64,000 nt of DNA, from assembly GCA_019843655.1 (NCBI GenBank), contig JACDQD010000104.1, positions 1,116,001-1,180,000 on the forward strand, written 5' to 3'. Positions 50,291 through 63,360 of the stretch are shown here, one piece after another. The stretch is from Lethocerus indicus (lineage: Eukaryota > Arthropoda > Insecta > Hemiptera > Belostomatidae). The translations under genes and the position numbers were made by a program. Under the pieces are notes generated by a model, which had not been told where the DNA came from, searched no databases, and saw only the letters and a program-made list of their open reading frames with translations. Positions within the stretch are counted from its first letter, which is position 1, and every line of letters begins with the position of its first letter.

Positions 50291-52190
50291 AGGAAAAAAA
50301 TATATCCGAGAAATTTATGCGCGATCACCCGCAGCATAAGCGCACTCGCATCGCTACTTTACCTTGTTCGATACTATCCGTAATATCTCAAATCCGTCGT
50401 TGTTCATTTATACTGACGTATATGGGAGTGAGCTCTCTTCTTTTAGTTAGTTTTAATTTCCAATTCGATCAGTATTTTTCTTCAATTGCAAATTTGAATT
50501 GTGTAAGAACGATTGCCCTGATAGGTACCAACAGAGTACAACTGATACATAAGAAGAAACAAATATATTTCCCCGACATAAAATATACACGAGATCAGAT
50601 GGGGTTGAAAGGGGAATTTTATGATAAAAATGATTGATTACGACTCCAATCCCCGTTTTCCTTGTCAATGATTTATTTGTACACGAAATCCTTACAGCAT
50701 TTATTAGGACTGTTTCACAATTAGCTGGTACCGGAGATTTTGATGTCAGCCGCCTGATTTATGTTAATATATCCCATAACTTACATATCGTGGGGGCTCA
50801 GGGGGCTCACTCCCTCCCCTGCAGAACCTTCCCTCCGACGAAAAAAGAGGACATAAGATTATTAAAATAATAACAAATGGGTTTTTCTTCCTTCTCTCCT
50901 TGTTCCCCTCACTCCGGCGTGGATCGGGGTTTCACTCCTCGCCCTCTCCCTCAGGAAATTTAATTCCACCTGATAAATATTGATATGCATTCCATTTCCT
51001 TTCCTTGCATTTATATTCGATGAGATTATCCAGGGAAGAGAGTGATTGAACTGCGACTAATTGTATTTGCATAATTTTCAGCATTTAGTCTAATGCCCGC
51101 TATCGACGTTGTGTCCTAATCCAATCACCACGAATCATCTTATTCAGAAGGGGAGTAACGCGAAGCATTCCCCTTTCACCGTTCTTTTTTACGTTCGGTA
51201 CATGTCCCTTTTCAATACTTCTTTCATAAATAAGGAAGAAATATACATTGTGTATTGTTTTAATTCAATTTTACGTTTTATCGGCTATTCCAAAATCTAA
51301 AATATCACCAACCCCTCAGTTTAAAAAAGAAATCTACTTCAAAAGCTACGCTATAAATCATAAATAGCCCATTATAATATTTCTAAAAGCCCGATTCATA
51401 ATGAATGATATTTAGCATTTTGTCGGTAGCATTAATAATAAACCGAACTATTCATGTAACGTTTGAGTGAAAAACAATTGGACTCGTAGCTGAAAGATTG
51501 ATGTTGGCTCGGTTTTACCTCGAACGGGATAAAGCTGGTTATTTATTCAAGAATAACTCGGCGATGCAAATTTTGAATGCTCACGCAATAATCCTGTCGG
51601 CCGTTTTTCGCCATCGAAATTCCGCCGTGTTCCGCTCGTTGTGTCGTAATGCCGCTTGTACGGAATGCCAGTTCTGTTAAGACACAAAAAAGGCGATACG
51701 ATTAAGAATAGCGCAGGAAATTATTCGACTAATCCAGCGCAGATCATTTGTGCCTCATGCATACGCGGGCTTTTTAAATTTGTCAACTGGAAATTGATAA
51801 TGTACTCGTAGTGTAACACGTTTAACCAATTAAACGCACGTGACCATTCGTGCGACCGCCATTAACCCGATTTCAGTTCTATACGTCATCAGTAGATGTC
51901 CGTCAGTAAACGAAATACAAACGTCTTTTGATTGTAGATGACGCTTCCTGTCAGCGCTGTCACTCCACTGTCACAACGATGTCAATATGTTGTACCATAT
52001 TTGCACTTATATAATATTAACCGAATTATGAATATTAACTTCATTATTATCTCTTAGGAAATAAATGAAGGGTTATACATTTTCTAAATAAAAGTCGGTA
52101 ATATATTTATCTATACTGTCAGACAAAACTTTTGGCTCCACTGGATCGCAACGATTACCAATGGAGGAAAGTCCGTCATATAATGAAACC
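50291..52190. other. Mixed non-coding stretch
   Basis: Frames of 117 codons (50284-50637, plus) and 60 codons (51498-51680, plus) have plausible-looking composition but no identifiable domain. The longer one begins at a non-ATG codon. Pyrimidine-rich at 50880-50950. No gene is called. Confidence 0.45.
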
Positions 52191-52680
52191 CCATTTTCAT
52201 CCTCGGGCTCCGAGCGTATTCCGGGCCAATCACCGCCCGCTTTCCTCGGGCCGGCCGGTGTCAGGCCGATATTGCGAAGCATAGAGGTGATGCGAAGCAG
52301 AAGTTGAAGAGTAATAAAGGTTGAGATGGCGGAATATCGGTGGGTTGAGGGGGTTGGAGGGGGGGTAGGGTCAGGTTTACCCTCGTCAGCGGGCCGGGCC
52401 GGTCACTGCCGAGGATTAGAGCCGGGGCCGGAGGTTAATTTGTACCTGGCCGGGGCGGGGTGGGGGCGGAGACGCGTGCGAGGCCGGATTAGGGCGGCTG
52501 GGGCGGTGGCGCCGCCTCCGCCTGAGGTAGGTGTCAGCCGAGGAGAGTGACGGGGCCCGGCCGGCTTAGCCTGTCACGCCGGGACCCGGACAGGGGATCA
52601 CCGCCAAAAACTAGCCCCCGACCGGCTCCCAATACCTAAGATTACACCGCCTCCCTGACCCTGCTTGGCACCTGATACTG
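52191..52680. other. GC-rich CpG block with G-runs
   Basis: A G-rich plus strand with gggcc, cgggg and gcggcg words. It contains the quadruplex motif at 52342-52370. The 74-codon frame inside is Gly/Arg-rich and shows no domain. Confidence 0.5.
52342..52370 (+). other. G-quadruplex motif
   Basis: G-runs of 3, 5, 7 and 3 residues are separated by loops of 4, 5 and 2 nt, a canonical four-run pattern at the left edge of a GC-rich block. Confidence 0.8.
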
Positions 52681-54560
52681 AGAAACACCTCTTATCGCAT
52701 TTCTTATAAGACCCGAATTAAAACAATCAAAATTTAAACTGGAAACCAGATTATCCTTTCTCAGCTATAAGTTGAGCTAGTTAATTATTCGGAAATACGG
52801 CTTAAGTAAAATTTGTTCAATATTGGCTTGAATGCTAAAAAAGAACCTAATTTGCAGTCCCTCGCAAACAATAACTCCCACTCTTAACCGTGGCCGCTCT
52901 TAGAACACCATTTGGTATCATTCCACTCTACACGACACATGGTGGTATAAGTGCACAGTTTCATTTGAACAATGCGACCTTACACGGCCACTAACCAGTA
53001 CTAAACAGTATGTCACTGGTAAGCTGATAAGACTACCGACATTATTTTATGAGTTTGTACTGTTTACAGTTAAAGTAGATTTTATGCAATGTTCAGGGAT
53101 TTGGGTGCTCTATATAATATATAATATGGACAATTTTATTAACACTGTTATTCGACCCACAGTCCATTACTTGTTTATGCGAAAAGAGAACAATAGTTTT
53201 ATGAACTGGTGGAAACACTCACGAGGAATCTCCACTCAGATTTATGACATTATAAAAATATTTCCGACCGTAGTCGAGTGCCAACGGGTCGTTGTCCCTC
53301 GAAGTGACTGGAGCTTAATTCAGGACGGGAAGATCTACTCTGAGATGCAACACCATAAATCGGCGCGTAAGAACCGTGCGAATGGTTTCTCGAATGATGA
53401 CCCTGACCGATATAAAATAAGTGAAACTGTTAAAAACACATTTTAATGCTTTTGGGCTAATTCACCAAATATAATTTTAAAATACCCTATTACTTCTGTT
53501 GTTTCTCTTCAAACCCTTCTTCATAAGGGACCTTTCCTTTAGAAACCCCAAAATAACTTTGATTCCTTGGTTCTACTAAGATTGAAAATCTGAATGGTCT
53601 AAATAGCTTTATTCATTCACGCTGCACCTACCGCTGCTTATACAGCCCCGAAATCAAATATAAGGCTTTCGTCACTCATCAAGAGATTATCTACAGTATT
53701 TTTCTGTTCACAAGGCACTCCCAAGGCACTTTGCTCTGCCAACAATCAATAAACAGTCGGAGCGACTTGGACTCAGTTTAATGCGGCTTCGGACCCGGCT
53801 TAGACCGGCGGACTAAAAGGAAAAGTCAGGCCCCTAATGGCCCACGCCCCCACCCCTTTTCCCAGAGTCAAAGTCAGAGCTTAAACAACGAATTAGGCGA
53901 CAAATTATAAGCGAAGTACAATATGGCGATGGTCACCCATCCCTAGTGGGTTCCAGAGGAGCGCCGAGTATGTAACATTTGCAAAAGTGCGTGTGATATA
54001 ATCATTGCGCCACATCCACGTTTTAAATGCACAAGAAGCTCTGTCCCTTGGTATAAAAATAATTGAATAATAATAGTAAGAAATATTGGGAAGGAATTTG
54101 CCAGATTTTCTGGTTTGCATCAAAGAAGGTTAACCAAACTTATTAGTTAAATTAATTTTTATTGCGGTATTAAATCCAAACTTTGTTTTTCCTAGACTCA
54201 TGTTGATGTTTCCACAATTTAATACGATGTTCATATTATCGGATTTAAATATTCGGTTTGGTAACGAAAGTTAACAAAAGCTCTTATGTATACAGAAAAA
54301 CTGAGTAAATAACTGATAATCCAAGGTGGCAAAAAAAATTTAGCAGTTTATAAAATATCCAATATTCTGGACGTCCTCATTTCTAAACTTAGTGTCCGCA
54401 ATTTAAGAGGCTGCGAACGTCCCGAGTCTATTCAATTTTCGTCGTTAAAGAAAAGCCAACGGAATTCATCGTATAACTTAAATGACAGCGTCTAGGGCGT
54501 CAGAATGATGTCGGTATAAAAGGGACAACGACATCCAGACAACGTGCCCGAATTTTCAAT
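52681..54560. other. Mostly AT-rich non-coding stretch
   Basis: A 120-codon plus-strand frame (53084-53446) has no recognised domain; its length is at the upper end of chance for this composition. The 9-mer caaggcact recurs at 53711-53719 and 53722-53730. No gene is called. Confidence 0.45.
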
Positions 54561-54566
54561 GGCTAC

Positions 54567-54582
54567 GATGAAATATTTCATC
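54567..54582. repeat. 16-bp perfect palindrome
   Basis: gatgaaatatttcatc is its own reverse complement. The core tgaaatatttca recurs at 54623-54634, 54 bp away centre to centre. Symmetric sites like this could bind a dimeric protein. Confidence 0.85.
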
Positions 54583-54622
54583 CGAAAATCTTATTTGGAC
54601 TATTATTACGTTACGTGCTTTA

Positions 54623-54634
54623 TGAAATATTTCA
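54623..54634. repeat. 12-bp palindrome, second copy of the core
   Basis: tgaaatatttca is identical to the core of the palindrome at 54567-54582. Confidence 0.85.
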
Positions 54635-54639
54635 ATAAT

Positions 54640-56060
54640 GTTTAATTTTGATCATTGCAACATTGTCTTAACAACAAACGGAACGCTCGAAAAATCATAT
54701 AATCTTGAAAGTTCGTGGGCTATTATGTTGTAGCTCGGTCATTAAAAAGCCTACACGTGCGAAAGAATTTCCGATCCCAGAAAATATTATTACATAACAA
54801 CTCTTATTTAATTCTGAAACACTTTATTTTCATAAAGTAACTTGAAACGATCCGAATGAGCTCTCACTTCTTTCAGGTAAACTTTCGCCTTAAAGACCGC
54901 TGTCAGTGAGGAAGACGGATTGTAAGGGGGAGTTCAAACCTCCCCGCCGACCCGACCCAAGTTTTCAGGCCCAACTTCAATAAGAACTGGCTCGCGAGTA
55001 TCGATAGGTCTGGGGAACGGCCCCCCCCCCTCCTCGCAGTCACAAACCTAATTGCCCCGACGTATTTAAATACATTTCGCATAAATCTGCTGACCCCCCG
55101 CCGATAATTTATTGCCTGCGGCGCGAAGGGAAACGTCCTGGGCCCTACATCGAAATATCGCGAGCTTGATGGGCAATTTTAATTTGAAGAGTGCGCCAGC
55201 ACTTCGCAAACTAGAAAATATCCGATACTTAATCAGGCGTATAGATTAGGTATAGGATTATTTTCACAGGTAGTTGGGTCGGAATTAGTGAATATGTTCA
55301 CGAACCGATGGGCCTCGTAAGGACAAAACTATCGGGCGCTTGCTACAATTACCCAACGCGCTCGTTGCAGGGTTCGATCGCCCTGGTGTTCGTGACGTCT
55401 CCCCCCCCCCCTACAAACTATCGAATCACCGGACAGTTATTCCGGCTTCAATTGAAGTTAATAACGTGATGCTACGACGGGGCAAAATAAAAAAAATGAA
55501 CTTTTGAATTGGCCTTTCTGGCCGCGAGGGGGCATTGGACGCCGGGCGTGACACCGATCGTGGCCGCTCCTATCAGACTTTTCGATTCCAATTTTAGTAT
55601 TATTTTTTTTTTATTTCCCGAAATTTAATGGTCCGAATTGCGGGTCTTATCTCCGGATGAGAGTTAACCGGGCGGGTCTGTAATTTCTATAAATTTAGTC
55701 GTGAATTCGGAATGAGCGCCGGGACCGCCTCTCACGAAAGGGCGGACGGGGCCGGGATACCCGACTTTCAATTTAAATAATGTCGTACTTTTCATGATTT
55801 CAACACGTATCTTCGCTGAATGGAGGTTATTTAACGGAGGTTGGAGTTGATGTTTCGTAAATGTATATCGGATGGAGTTTGTGAAACATTGGAGGAAATT
55901 CTGATAAACCGGAAGGACGTTGCCAGCGTAAAACCTAGTGGCTACACAGATTAGGTTATAGCGCACATAACCTGCTATGAAAACAATAAAAAATGCATTC
56001 ATGTTTAGCATAAGCATGTTTAGCTATAGTATGCCGTGTAATGTATAACATACCTCGTCC
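54640..56060. other. Mixed stretch with C-tracts
   Basis: GC-rich at 54901-55190 and 55521-55780. Pure C-tracts lie at 55021-55030 (10 nt) and 55401-55411 (11 nt). A 117-codon minus-strand frame (55664-56017) has no recognised domain. Confidence 0.5.
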
Positions 56061-57600
56061 AGATTTCAACAAATTAGCCGCTTCTCATCCCATCTCGGCC
56101 TTCTTACCAGTCGGCACCTTTATCGACGGCTCCCTCAAGTGTAAACACTTCCTCGCGATTGCTCCCCCTCGGAGTTTTCTTTCCAGTCGAGATGAGTGTT
56201 TGTCTGTTTGCCGGTGTCCCGGAGGAGGCGCGACATCTTGCACGCCTTCCCCCTGTCCCCCCTACAAATAAGCCTCCCTAGCCAACACTCGCACACATAC
56301 ATCGTTGCGTTTCGGTTTATTCACTGATTTCCCATTGTCGGAGGCCCAGCCAGCCTTATATTCGGGCCCGTCAATAAGGGCCCCGCCAACTGCTGCTTGC
56401 CCGGCCCTCTAATTGGCTCCAGCCGTCCTCCAGAGCCTACGCCGATACCATATTATCGATACTGGCGGTGGACTTTTGTTCGGATCTCCGAGACCGTAGA
56501 TACAATAGCGACTGCCAGCGAAGAAATCTAAATTAAAACTGGTCAATGAGGGGTGGTTCTATAAAACTATGTATTAGCCTAATTATTAGTATTATAGCCT
56601 AATATTATATTATACCGGATTTAAAATATGACCCGATAAAAATGTTGACCCGATTTTTTTCCGATCATTATGACGTTTTAATATACTAATCGTTAAAGTG
56701 AATCTAACGTGCAAAGATTTATATTCATTTTTTGAAATTTAAATGCACAGTTTAGTTGAAATAGGTCCTACCGTTAACGGTAATTCAGCAAGGTCAGAAG
56801 GTTCCACCGGTGAGCGAGTGTTGGTTATTGAGTCAGCGCGTTGGAGCGACTCCATTAATTGTTAACCGGGGCCGGGCGGGGAGAGGAGCTTAGATCAACA
56901 TAATTAGAGGGGGTAGTGACACGAGGGGCGGTTTGTTAGGGGTTGTGGAGGCGGGTGGTTGGCAGCGAGGGGGCGGAGGGGGGGGGGTGGCTCAGCGGCG
57001 GAAAATTGACGGAATTTATAGGGCGCACCTAATCTGCTCTCACCAGCAGTCAACCTCCTCCCACCATAACTGTCCCGTTATTTATGAGTCAATCCGATGT
57101 TAAGGAGGCTAAATGATATTGCATCGTTAAAAAAAAATGTTGAAAAAATAGACAAAATCGAGGAGGAGTGAAATGGGGAGGGGATCTACCGCGCATTTAA
57201 TGAAATCGTGATTAAGGGTGGCCCGATGTTCGGGTCTGAGGGTGGGCCCGGAGAGTTATAGTTACGATTTGCAAGGGCGGCCCTCGCCGGGAGACATCAG
57301 CGAGATGCCGCCCCCGGCCTCCCACCCCCCTCACCGCCAAATTTTCAGGTATTGAATCGACGACACTAACAAATAGGCGGAGTTGTAGGCCCGACATGAG
57401 TAATAGGCCGCTCCATTTGAGGGGAGATCTATTCGCCCCTGTAATTACACCTCCCCGCCCCCCCACCTTGGTCCATTCCACTCACTCATCCTCTTTCTTC
57501 CCCTCGCTTATCATCCGTCCTTCTTTTTTTCTTTACGACCACTTTGCAAACCTTATTCCGCCGAGGGAAGTAACGATAACTTCGGGATTTAATTATTTTT
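56061..57600. other. GC-rich blocks, G-rich on the plus strand
   Basis: GC-rich at 56061-56480, 56801-57070 and 57211-57500, interrupted by an AT-rich part with an imperfect 20-bp tandem duplication (56575-56614). A 10-nt G-run lies at 56968-56977 within G-rich sequence from about 56860 to 56992. Frames here are short and unassigned. Confidence 0.5.
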
Positions 57601-59070
57601 AAATTACGGCTAACAATTGTTAACAGTATCTTCAGATAGTATTATCTCTATTAGCACAACTATGGAGTGGAGATGACACACCACGGACTAAAAAACTATT
57701 CCCAATAAAAGCAAATCCCCGGCCCCTTATGTAGCCCGTTAAAACACAGGGATAGCCGGGGGGCCTTTGGCAAAAACCCGCACAAAGCCTGATGGCCGGT
57801 TTGCCTTTGAGAGGGAGTTTCTTTTCAAAAGAAGTTGTTAATAGTTACCCGGCTCCGGTTAAAGGAGAACTGTTTTTCACTATCCTGTGAAAATTTTCAT
57901 ACAGAACAGCGCTTTTTTTCCGAAACAAGGAAACCGTATTTAATTTCTCTCTCTTCATTTCAACGTTTCTAGAGGCGCTTTCGCATCTGGTTTAATTAAT
58001 GGTTTTGAGCTCTTTATTTAGTTCCTCCCTTTTAATTTCTAGCTAAAAATATTTTAAGTGTACTCTATTACTCTTTATATTATCCGTTTTACAATCGTCA
58101 TACATAATTTTACCTATTGTGTAAATTATGTGGTTTTGTTTAATATAATTAAACGAAAGAGATAGAAAGCAGATAGAATGGGACTGAAGATCGCCAGAAT
58201 CATTATTATGTTAAAACCTTAAACGAATGTTATATGTCGAAGATCGCTGTCAAGCGAACGAGCTAAATTCCAAATCTCCATTCCATACAATTCGAAAAAA
58301 GAGAAAGTGTGGCCAGAATATTGGGAATAGTTCGACTCAAAAACAGTGAGTGAAAATCATGAGAAATCGGCGTTGCCGATACAATGTCCATGCATTATTC
58401 CAGCAATTCAGAGGATAGATGACTATCTCTACACGATTTTTATGCCGCTTATCGCATTCTGATGAACGGCATTTTTTGAATTGTTTCTCTGATGTCGTTT
58501 CGAAACCCCGGAGAGCAATATTTCCATTTGCAGACCATCCCCTGCTGTACATGGCCCACCGCCGTTTCGTGTAACCAAATGATTTGATACGATCTTTGAA
58601 CTATCAGCAACTATCAATTATACCATAAATTGATCCACGACTCGGTAGAGAATTTCATTTAAATGATTCATACTGTCAGACTATTGTTGTACAGTTTTAA
58701 AATAAACAGTTAATGGCTTGACTGTCGTCTTGGAAAACTTGACACCGTTTGAGACACTGTAGCAGATTTTCTTACCTTTTCTTCTGACAAATACAGAACA
58801 CACCAAACTGAGAGATCTGTCTGCCAAATTGTTGCGCATATCGGGGTCATTAAAATCAGGATGTGTGATTGGGCGGATAATTAAACTTATTTAAGGACGT
58901 AACATACTTTTAGACCGGTCGGTTTCCACTTTCTAAATAACGAGGGCTCTATTTCACGCCGCGGTTCTTTATTTTATGTTACGCCGTCTCTAGGACAACG
59001 GAACGGCTGTTGCTTTGAATTAACTGCCCCTTGGGAATGGGCTGCTGAAATCGGTCGGAAGCCGGAGATG
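57601..59070. other. Mixed non-coding stretch with hairpins
   Basis: An AT-rich hairpin pair lies at 58102-58154: an 11-bp stem with one bulge (58102-58113 with 58121-58131), then a 17-nt palindrome gtttaat (58138-58144 with 58148-58154). A 6-bp hairpin atcggc lies at 58366-58380. No gene is recognised. Confidence 0.5.
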
Positions 59071-59073
59071 AAA

Positions 59074-59091
59074 ACACACACACACACACAC
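59074..59091 (+). repeat. (AC)9 microsatellite
   Basis: A perfect alternating A/C run of 18 nt. Confidence 0.95.
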
Positions 59092-59159
59092 TAGCGTACT
59101 AACAAAAAAAGGGAGAGAGGCGGTGGCTCGAGCCCGTAGCTCTGGAACTGTAAGTAATT

Positions 59160-59824
59160 GTGGCTTACCTTCTTAGAGGTGTTTACCGGAGGAGCCGACA
59201 ACATATATCTGCTCTGTTAGCCTGGAAAAACAATTTCCCCCACCCTTTAGCTCATCCAACGAAAACGTTGTTTGTCTTGGCCGACGAGACGGCCCAAATA
59301 GCCTGGAAGGGAGGGGACAGATTTCTTTCAGAAAATTCACGACCGGCGGAAACGAAGCCTACAAAAATTGTGCAAATAAAACCAGCAGGAGTACATTTAG
59401 AGGAGGCTAGTTTTAAAATGGACATATCAACATTGCTTAGAGGATTACAGTTATGTAGAAGTAACTTTTGCAATTTTCTGCCGCGATTAGGATAACGTTA
59501 AGACGGTTTCTCGCCATCTTCAATTGTATTCCACCGTATAGTGAGGTACCGACGCATCAGGCTTTGGGCTTACGTAGCTATGTTACCATATTATTAACGG
59601 TTTGGTCAAACGTTAACTTGGTTTTATATTTCTATGTTGTATTTAGAATACCTTTCTGGCTTCTGTATACATTGACGAAAGAATTTGTCCCGGAACATAA
59701 CCGGAAATTAGTTCCAGCAATTCTCACCAGGTGTCGCGTAAATGTTTCACACCTCTGTCGTCTCGGAAATAAGGAGGTTTGCAAAATCTTGTCAAGACGA
59801 AATTGTTTCCAAAATTTGTATTAA
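59160..59824 (+). other. Two consecutive unassigned open frames
   Basis: A 111-codon frame (59160-59495) is followed by an overlapping 118-codon frame in another phase (59468-59824). The second would encode a hydrophobic stretch of roughly 30 residues near its middle. Together they could be one frame-shifted coding remnant, but neither matches a family I know, and each is within chance length. Confidence 0.1.
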
Positions 59825-61340
59825 CATCATTAGAACACTTACATTCATATATAATACTTATATCATAGATATAGGAAAATATTTCAAGTAAGCCTCTCGT
59901 AATATGTAACAATCAATGTTATTGAGGTACATTCTAAAAAAATTAAACAATCAGTAAATAAATCGGTACTTAGTATGGCGTCGTCAGTGGCATTTAACAT
60001 TATTTCAATTGGCATTACAATATCCCATTTTAATGGTACAAGGGAACGTTGATAATAACAACCGACCGGGACACAATCAAATTCGAGCCATTAAGAGACA
60101 GCGACAGGTTTCCGCAAAGGGTTCCTTCCGAAGAATTCTATTAGCCGTGGAAGCCGATATTGAACTTTTATGATGATGATACTGAATCATCACCGAGTGC
60201 CTTTAAAAAGGGTCGTCCGCCTCTATTGGAGTCGGAATTTTTCCTCCATTGGGTCATTTGGGGACCGCGATCGGAGCCGCTGAGTTACTCTTTCATCAAC
60301 GCACCGCCCCCGAGAGATAAGCCCCGGCCCGTTTTTATGCACGGCGGTAAATTACATTTTATTACCTATAGACAGGTCCGTCTTATCTTTAAGCGGGGCC
60401 CAACCTCTCGGTTATTTTTTTCATCCAGTTCAATTTTCTCGAAATTCGAAGGGGAGTTCGCGCCTTATTCACGACCTCGGTTGTTTCCGTAGCGAGGAAA
60501 AATGGCTTAGTATTTTTCTAAAATTGCCGGACCATATGGCCGGTGTAGGATGCTATTTGTCGCAAAATGTTGAGCACACTTATATTCTGCAACATGTTCC
60601 ACCCACGAAGCCGGTATTGTAACGTGTTTTCAAAGCTACCTGAAATGAGTTAAAATATCGAAACATGTGCGCTCTGTTTTGTTTAGTTGGCAATTTATCA
60701 CACGACTTAATTACAAACGGCTTCATTACTTCTAATTAAACAGAGCGATTTGGGCCCCGGGGACTGTGTACTGTGGTTGACAATATGCAACAGTTAGCGG
60801 TCCCCCAGTTGAATAAATACCCGGCCGCGATTTCGGCATTATTGCGTTTGATTTGAGAAGGACAATACCGGGCAGTCGTGGGGGCGTTTGGCCCCCGGTT
60901 ATTTGGTTCGAAGATCGCCCTGCGCCCCCGGATGTCAACATACACGAGAGATTATACTGTAGCCGCAGTCCACGTTGACGGGTTAATAACATATCCCGTT
61001 GATGGGGAATTAATAATTACAAATACCTTTCCCCCAAAATTTCAGATAACGTAACCTGTGCCGTGCGGAAAAAACGACATTATCCCGGTGGACTCTACAA
61101 TATCATCTTTATTATATTTTCATAATATTATCATAAAGGTTCGTAGGTTTCAATTACAGCTTCCTCCAGACAACATGCACGACGTTACTAACTCGCACAG
61201 GAGTCTTTCCAGGAAATATACCGTGGTGCCACCTAGGGAGTTGGAGATGCCCAGTAGTGTTCATCTTTTGGATAGCAGTATTTAAGCTGCCCACCGACCA
61301 CGCTAATTTTAACATTCAAATTTAGGATGCCGTCAAATGT
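59825..61340. other. Mixed non-coding stretch
   Basis: GC-rich at 60191-60500 (containing a 110-codon plus frame, no domain) and 60741-60980. A near-perfect 17-nt palindrome (ccgg...ccgg around ccatatgg, 60527-60543) is present. Confidence 0.5.
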
Positions 61341-61830
61341 ACCGGACAGTGAGAACGCGTCTATTTTGCAGGGTCAAATTCGTCCCTTGCGCCAGGGTCG
61401 AGTTAATGCGCATTATTGAATCAATAGAGGGTCCCGTTCGCCCCCCCCCCGCTCCGCCCCCAAGGGAACCGTTACGCCGGCGGCCCCGTAACCAACTCCG
61501 GAAACGGTTTAGCCGGACGAGTGACGAGCCGTAGGATAGTTCAGCACCGTGCCAGCCCTGGGGGCCTGCAAGGGGGACAGATACGACCGGTCGAGCGGCG
61601 GAGAGTGGAACGGCGCTAATCAAACATTCAAAACGGCAAAATAACACACTCGGCGGGGCGTAAAATTTTATGAATGTGAAAATTTCATGACGCCCGACAA
61701 CGGCCGCGCAGGGAGGGGCGGCCCTGAATTCGTGTTTGCATCGGTGTTCCCTACATGACATGTACGCCGAGGATCCATAAATAATGCCACTCGCCGCGGC
61801 GATATACTCTCGTCCGGCGGAGTAAAGTCA
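61341..61830. other. GC-rich CpG block
   Basis: Contains a 10-nt C-tract at 61441-61450. The 142-codon minus-strand frame (61333-61761) and the 65-codon plus-strand frame overlap; both are Gly/Arg/Pro-biased with no domain, fitting a composition effect. Confidence 0.5.
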
Positions 61831-62480
61831 TGTCCTGAGTAAGCCTTGTCCTCCGGGACTACTTTAATTTCAAATCTAGTGATATAATATTAGTTAGGTG
61901 ACTATTCTCTAATTTTTATATACATAACTGAATGAGTCCGGGGCTGCCCGGACTTTCTTAAAAGGGGAGAGGGAGGAGAGACTTCGGGTGAATAAGGTTT
62001 GCACTTTTTATAGTGTTTAGTAAGTAACAATAGAGAAATATTATGGAGAAGCCACTCTGGAACAGGCAACACATAAAAGACCCATGGGAAAATCACTTTA
62101 TATACTGTTAACAGGGCCTTCAAAATGGCGATGGCGAATTTTAAAACAAAACTAATAGTTTTATTTACCTGCCATCTCTACTGGTGGTTCCTGGGGTCTT
62201 CATGAGGGAGAGACATTTAATTGCCGTTAATTGGCCGTTATTAGACAAGTCGTTAGGTGGGCAAGGACGGGACCCATTAGGAAGGACGCCGACAATCCTC
62301 CCGCCGTTCGGTTGACACAGAATTCAATGGGTAAGGCTCATTTGAATGCTTCGAGTTTACGGCGTCCCGAATTCTCGGGAATCGATCGAAAATTGTTTTG
62401 AGTCCTAGATTAAACTGGGTTTAGGACCGGCCCCGTCTACCAGTTTTGGGCCGACGGGCTTCCGATCGCGCTTTGTACTT
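61831..62480. other. AT-rich stretch then GC block
   Basis: The GC block at 62221-62480 mixes ttaattgg-type and ggcc words. A perfect 14-bp palindrome gtacttcgaagtac lies at 62475-62488, at its edge. Confidence 0.5.
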
Positions 62481-62789
62481 CGAAGTACTCGGTGTTTTCC
62501 ACACTCAGTATAGTTCAAAATGTATCTGTATATTTAAAATGAAAATTGCCGAGTCATGAGTACAACCACAGTCATATATTGATGAAAAGTAAGATTGTAG
62601 TTGGGGATTATTCGTGCCGGTCAGCGTTCATCAGTCGAAGTGATAGAATATCTAGTATTGCATCATTGTTGCAACCCTGCCTATAAATAATATGTGGAGC
62701 TTCGCGGTTTAACGAATGGTAATATAAATTCCGATTGAGCCACCAATCGAAATAACTACGCGAATCGAAATTCATATTTGCAGACGGGC

Positions 62790-62820
62790 CGTGGTGAATT
62801 GCGTGGTGAAAAGACCACGC
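62790..62820 (+). repeat. Direct repeat plus hairpin
   Basis: cgtggtgaa occurs at 62790-62798 and 62802-62810. The second copy overlaps a perfect 7-bp hairpin, gcgtggt (62801-62807) with 62814-62820 around a 6-nt loop. Confidence 0.75.
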
Positions 62821-62840
62821 GAATAGCAATTAGCGATAAA

Positions 62841-63360
62841 CAGGTCGTTGAGTGGGGTGGGGGCGGGTGGATTAGTCTTTAATATTCCAAAATTCCGGTG
62901 TCCGACCGCCATAACGGCGGTATAAAAGCGTTTGACGGGCGACAGGCCATCGGTCGGGGGCCGCTAATACTGCCGCCCCTCTCACTATGTTGAAGGGCTG
63001 ATTAAGTAACTTAACCGGAATAGCGAGGGTCGGAAAAGCGGGCTAATACAGCGGGGACACAAACCGGGGGCGCAACCACCCCCCGCCCCCCGAGCGCTTC
63101 CCTTCATGTCGAAATAATCCCCGACTGTATCGGGGCACGGTGATTGTAAATCATCGCCGGTCGGACTTGCCTCTGCGGGGCCGTGTCATTTCTGCGGGCA
63201 AACATCGGGCTTTTCGGTGGGGCCTAATTGGCCGAGGAGCGGCCCTCATTGTCCGCAGTTTTTGCACCGATTTACGACGCCGCATTTTCCGATCCGCCGG
63301 CCGGGCCCCACGATCCGTTTAACCTTCCCACCTAACGCGGGCTAAAAGCTCATTTTTTAA
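62841..63360. other. GC-rich CpG block
   Basis: A G-rich start (62851-62870), a TATAAAAG word at 62921-62928 and a C-run at 63079-63091. One 60-codon frame (63140-63322) has no recognised domain. Confidence 0.5.

Noticed and set aside
61333..61761. 142-codon minus-strand frame
   Set aside because: It lies in a GC/CpG block, is Gly/Arg-biased and is overlapped by a plus-strand frame. Composition explains it.
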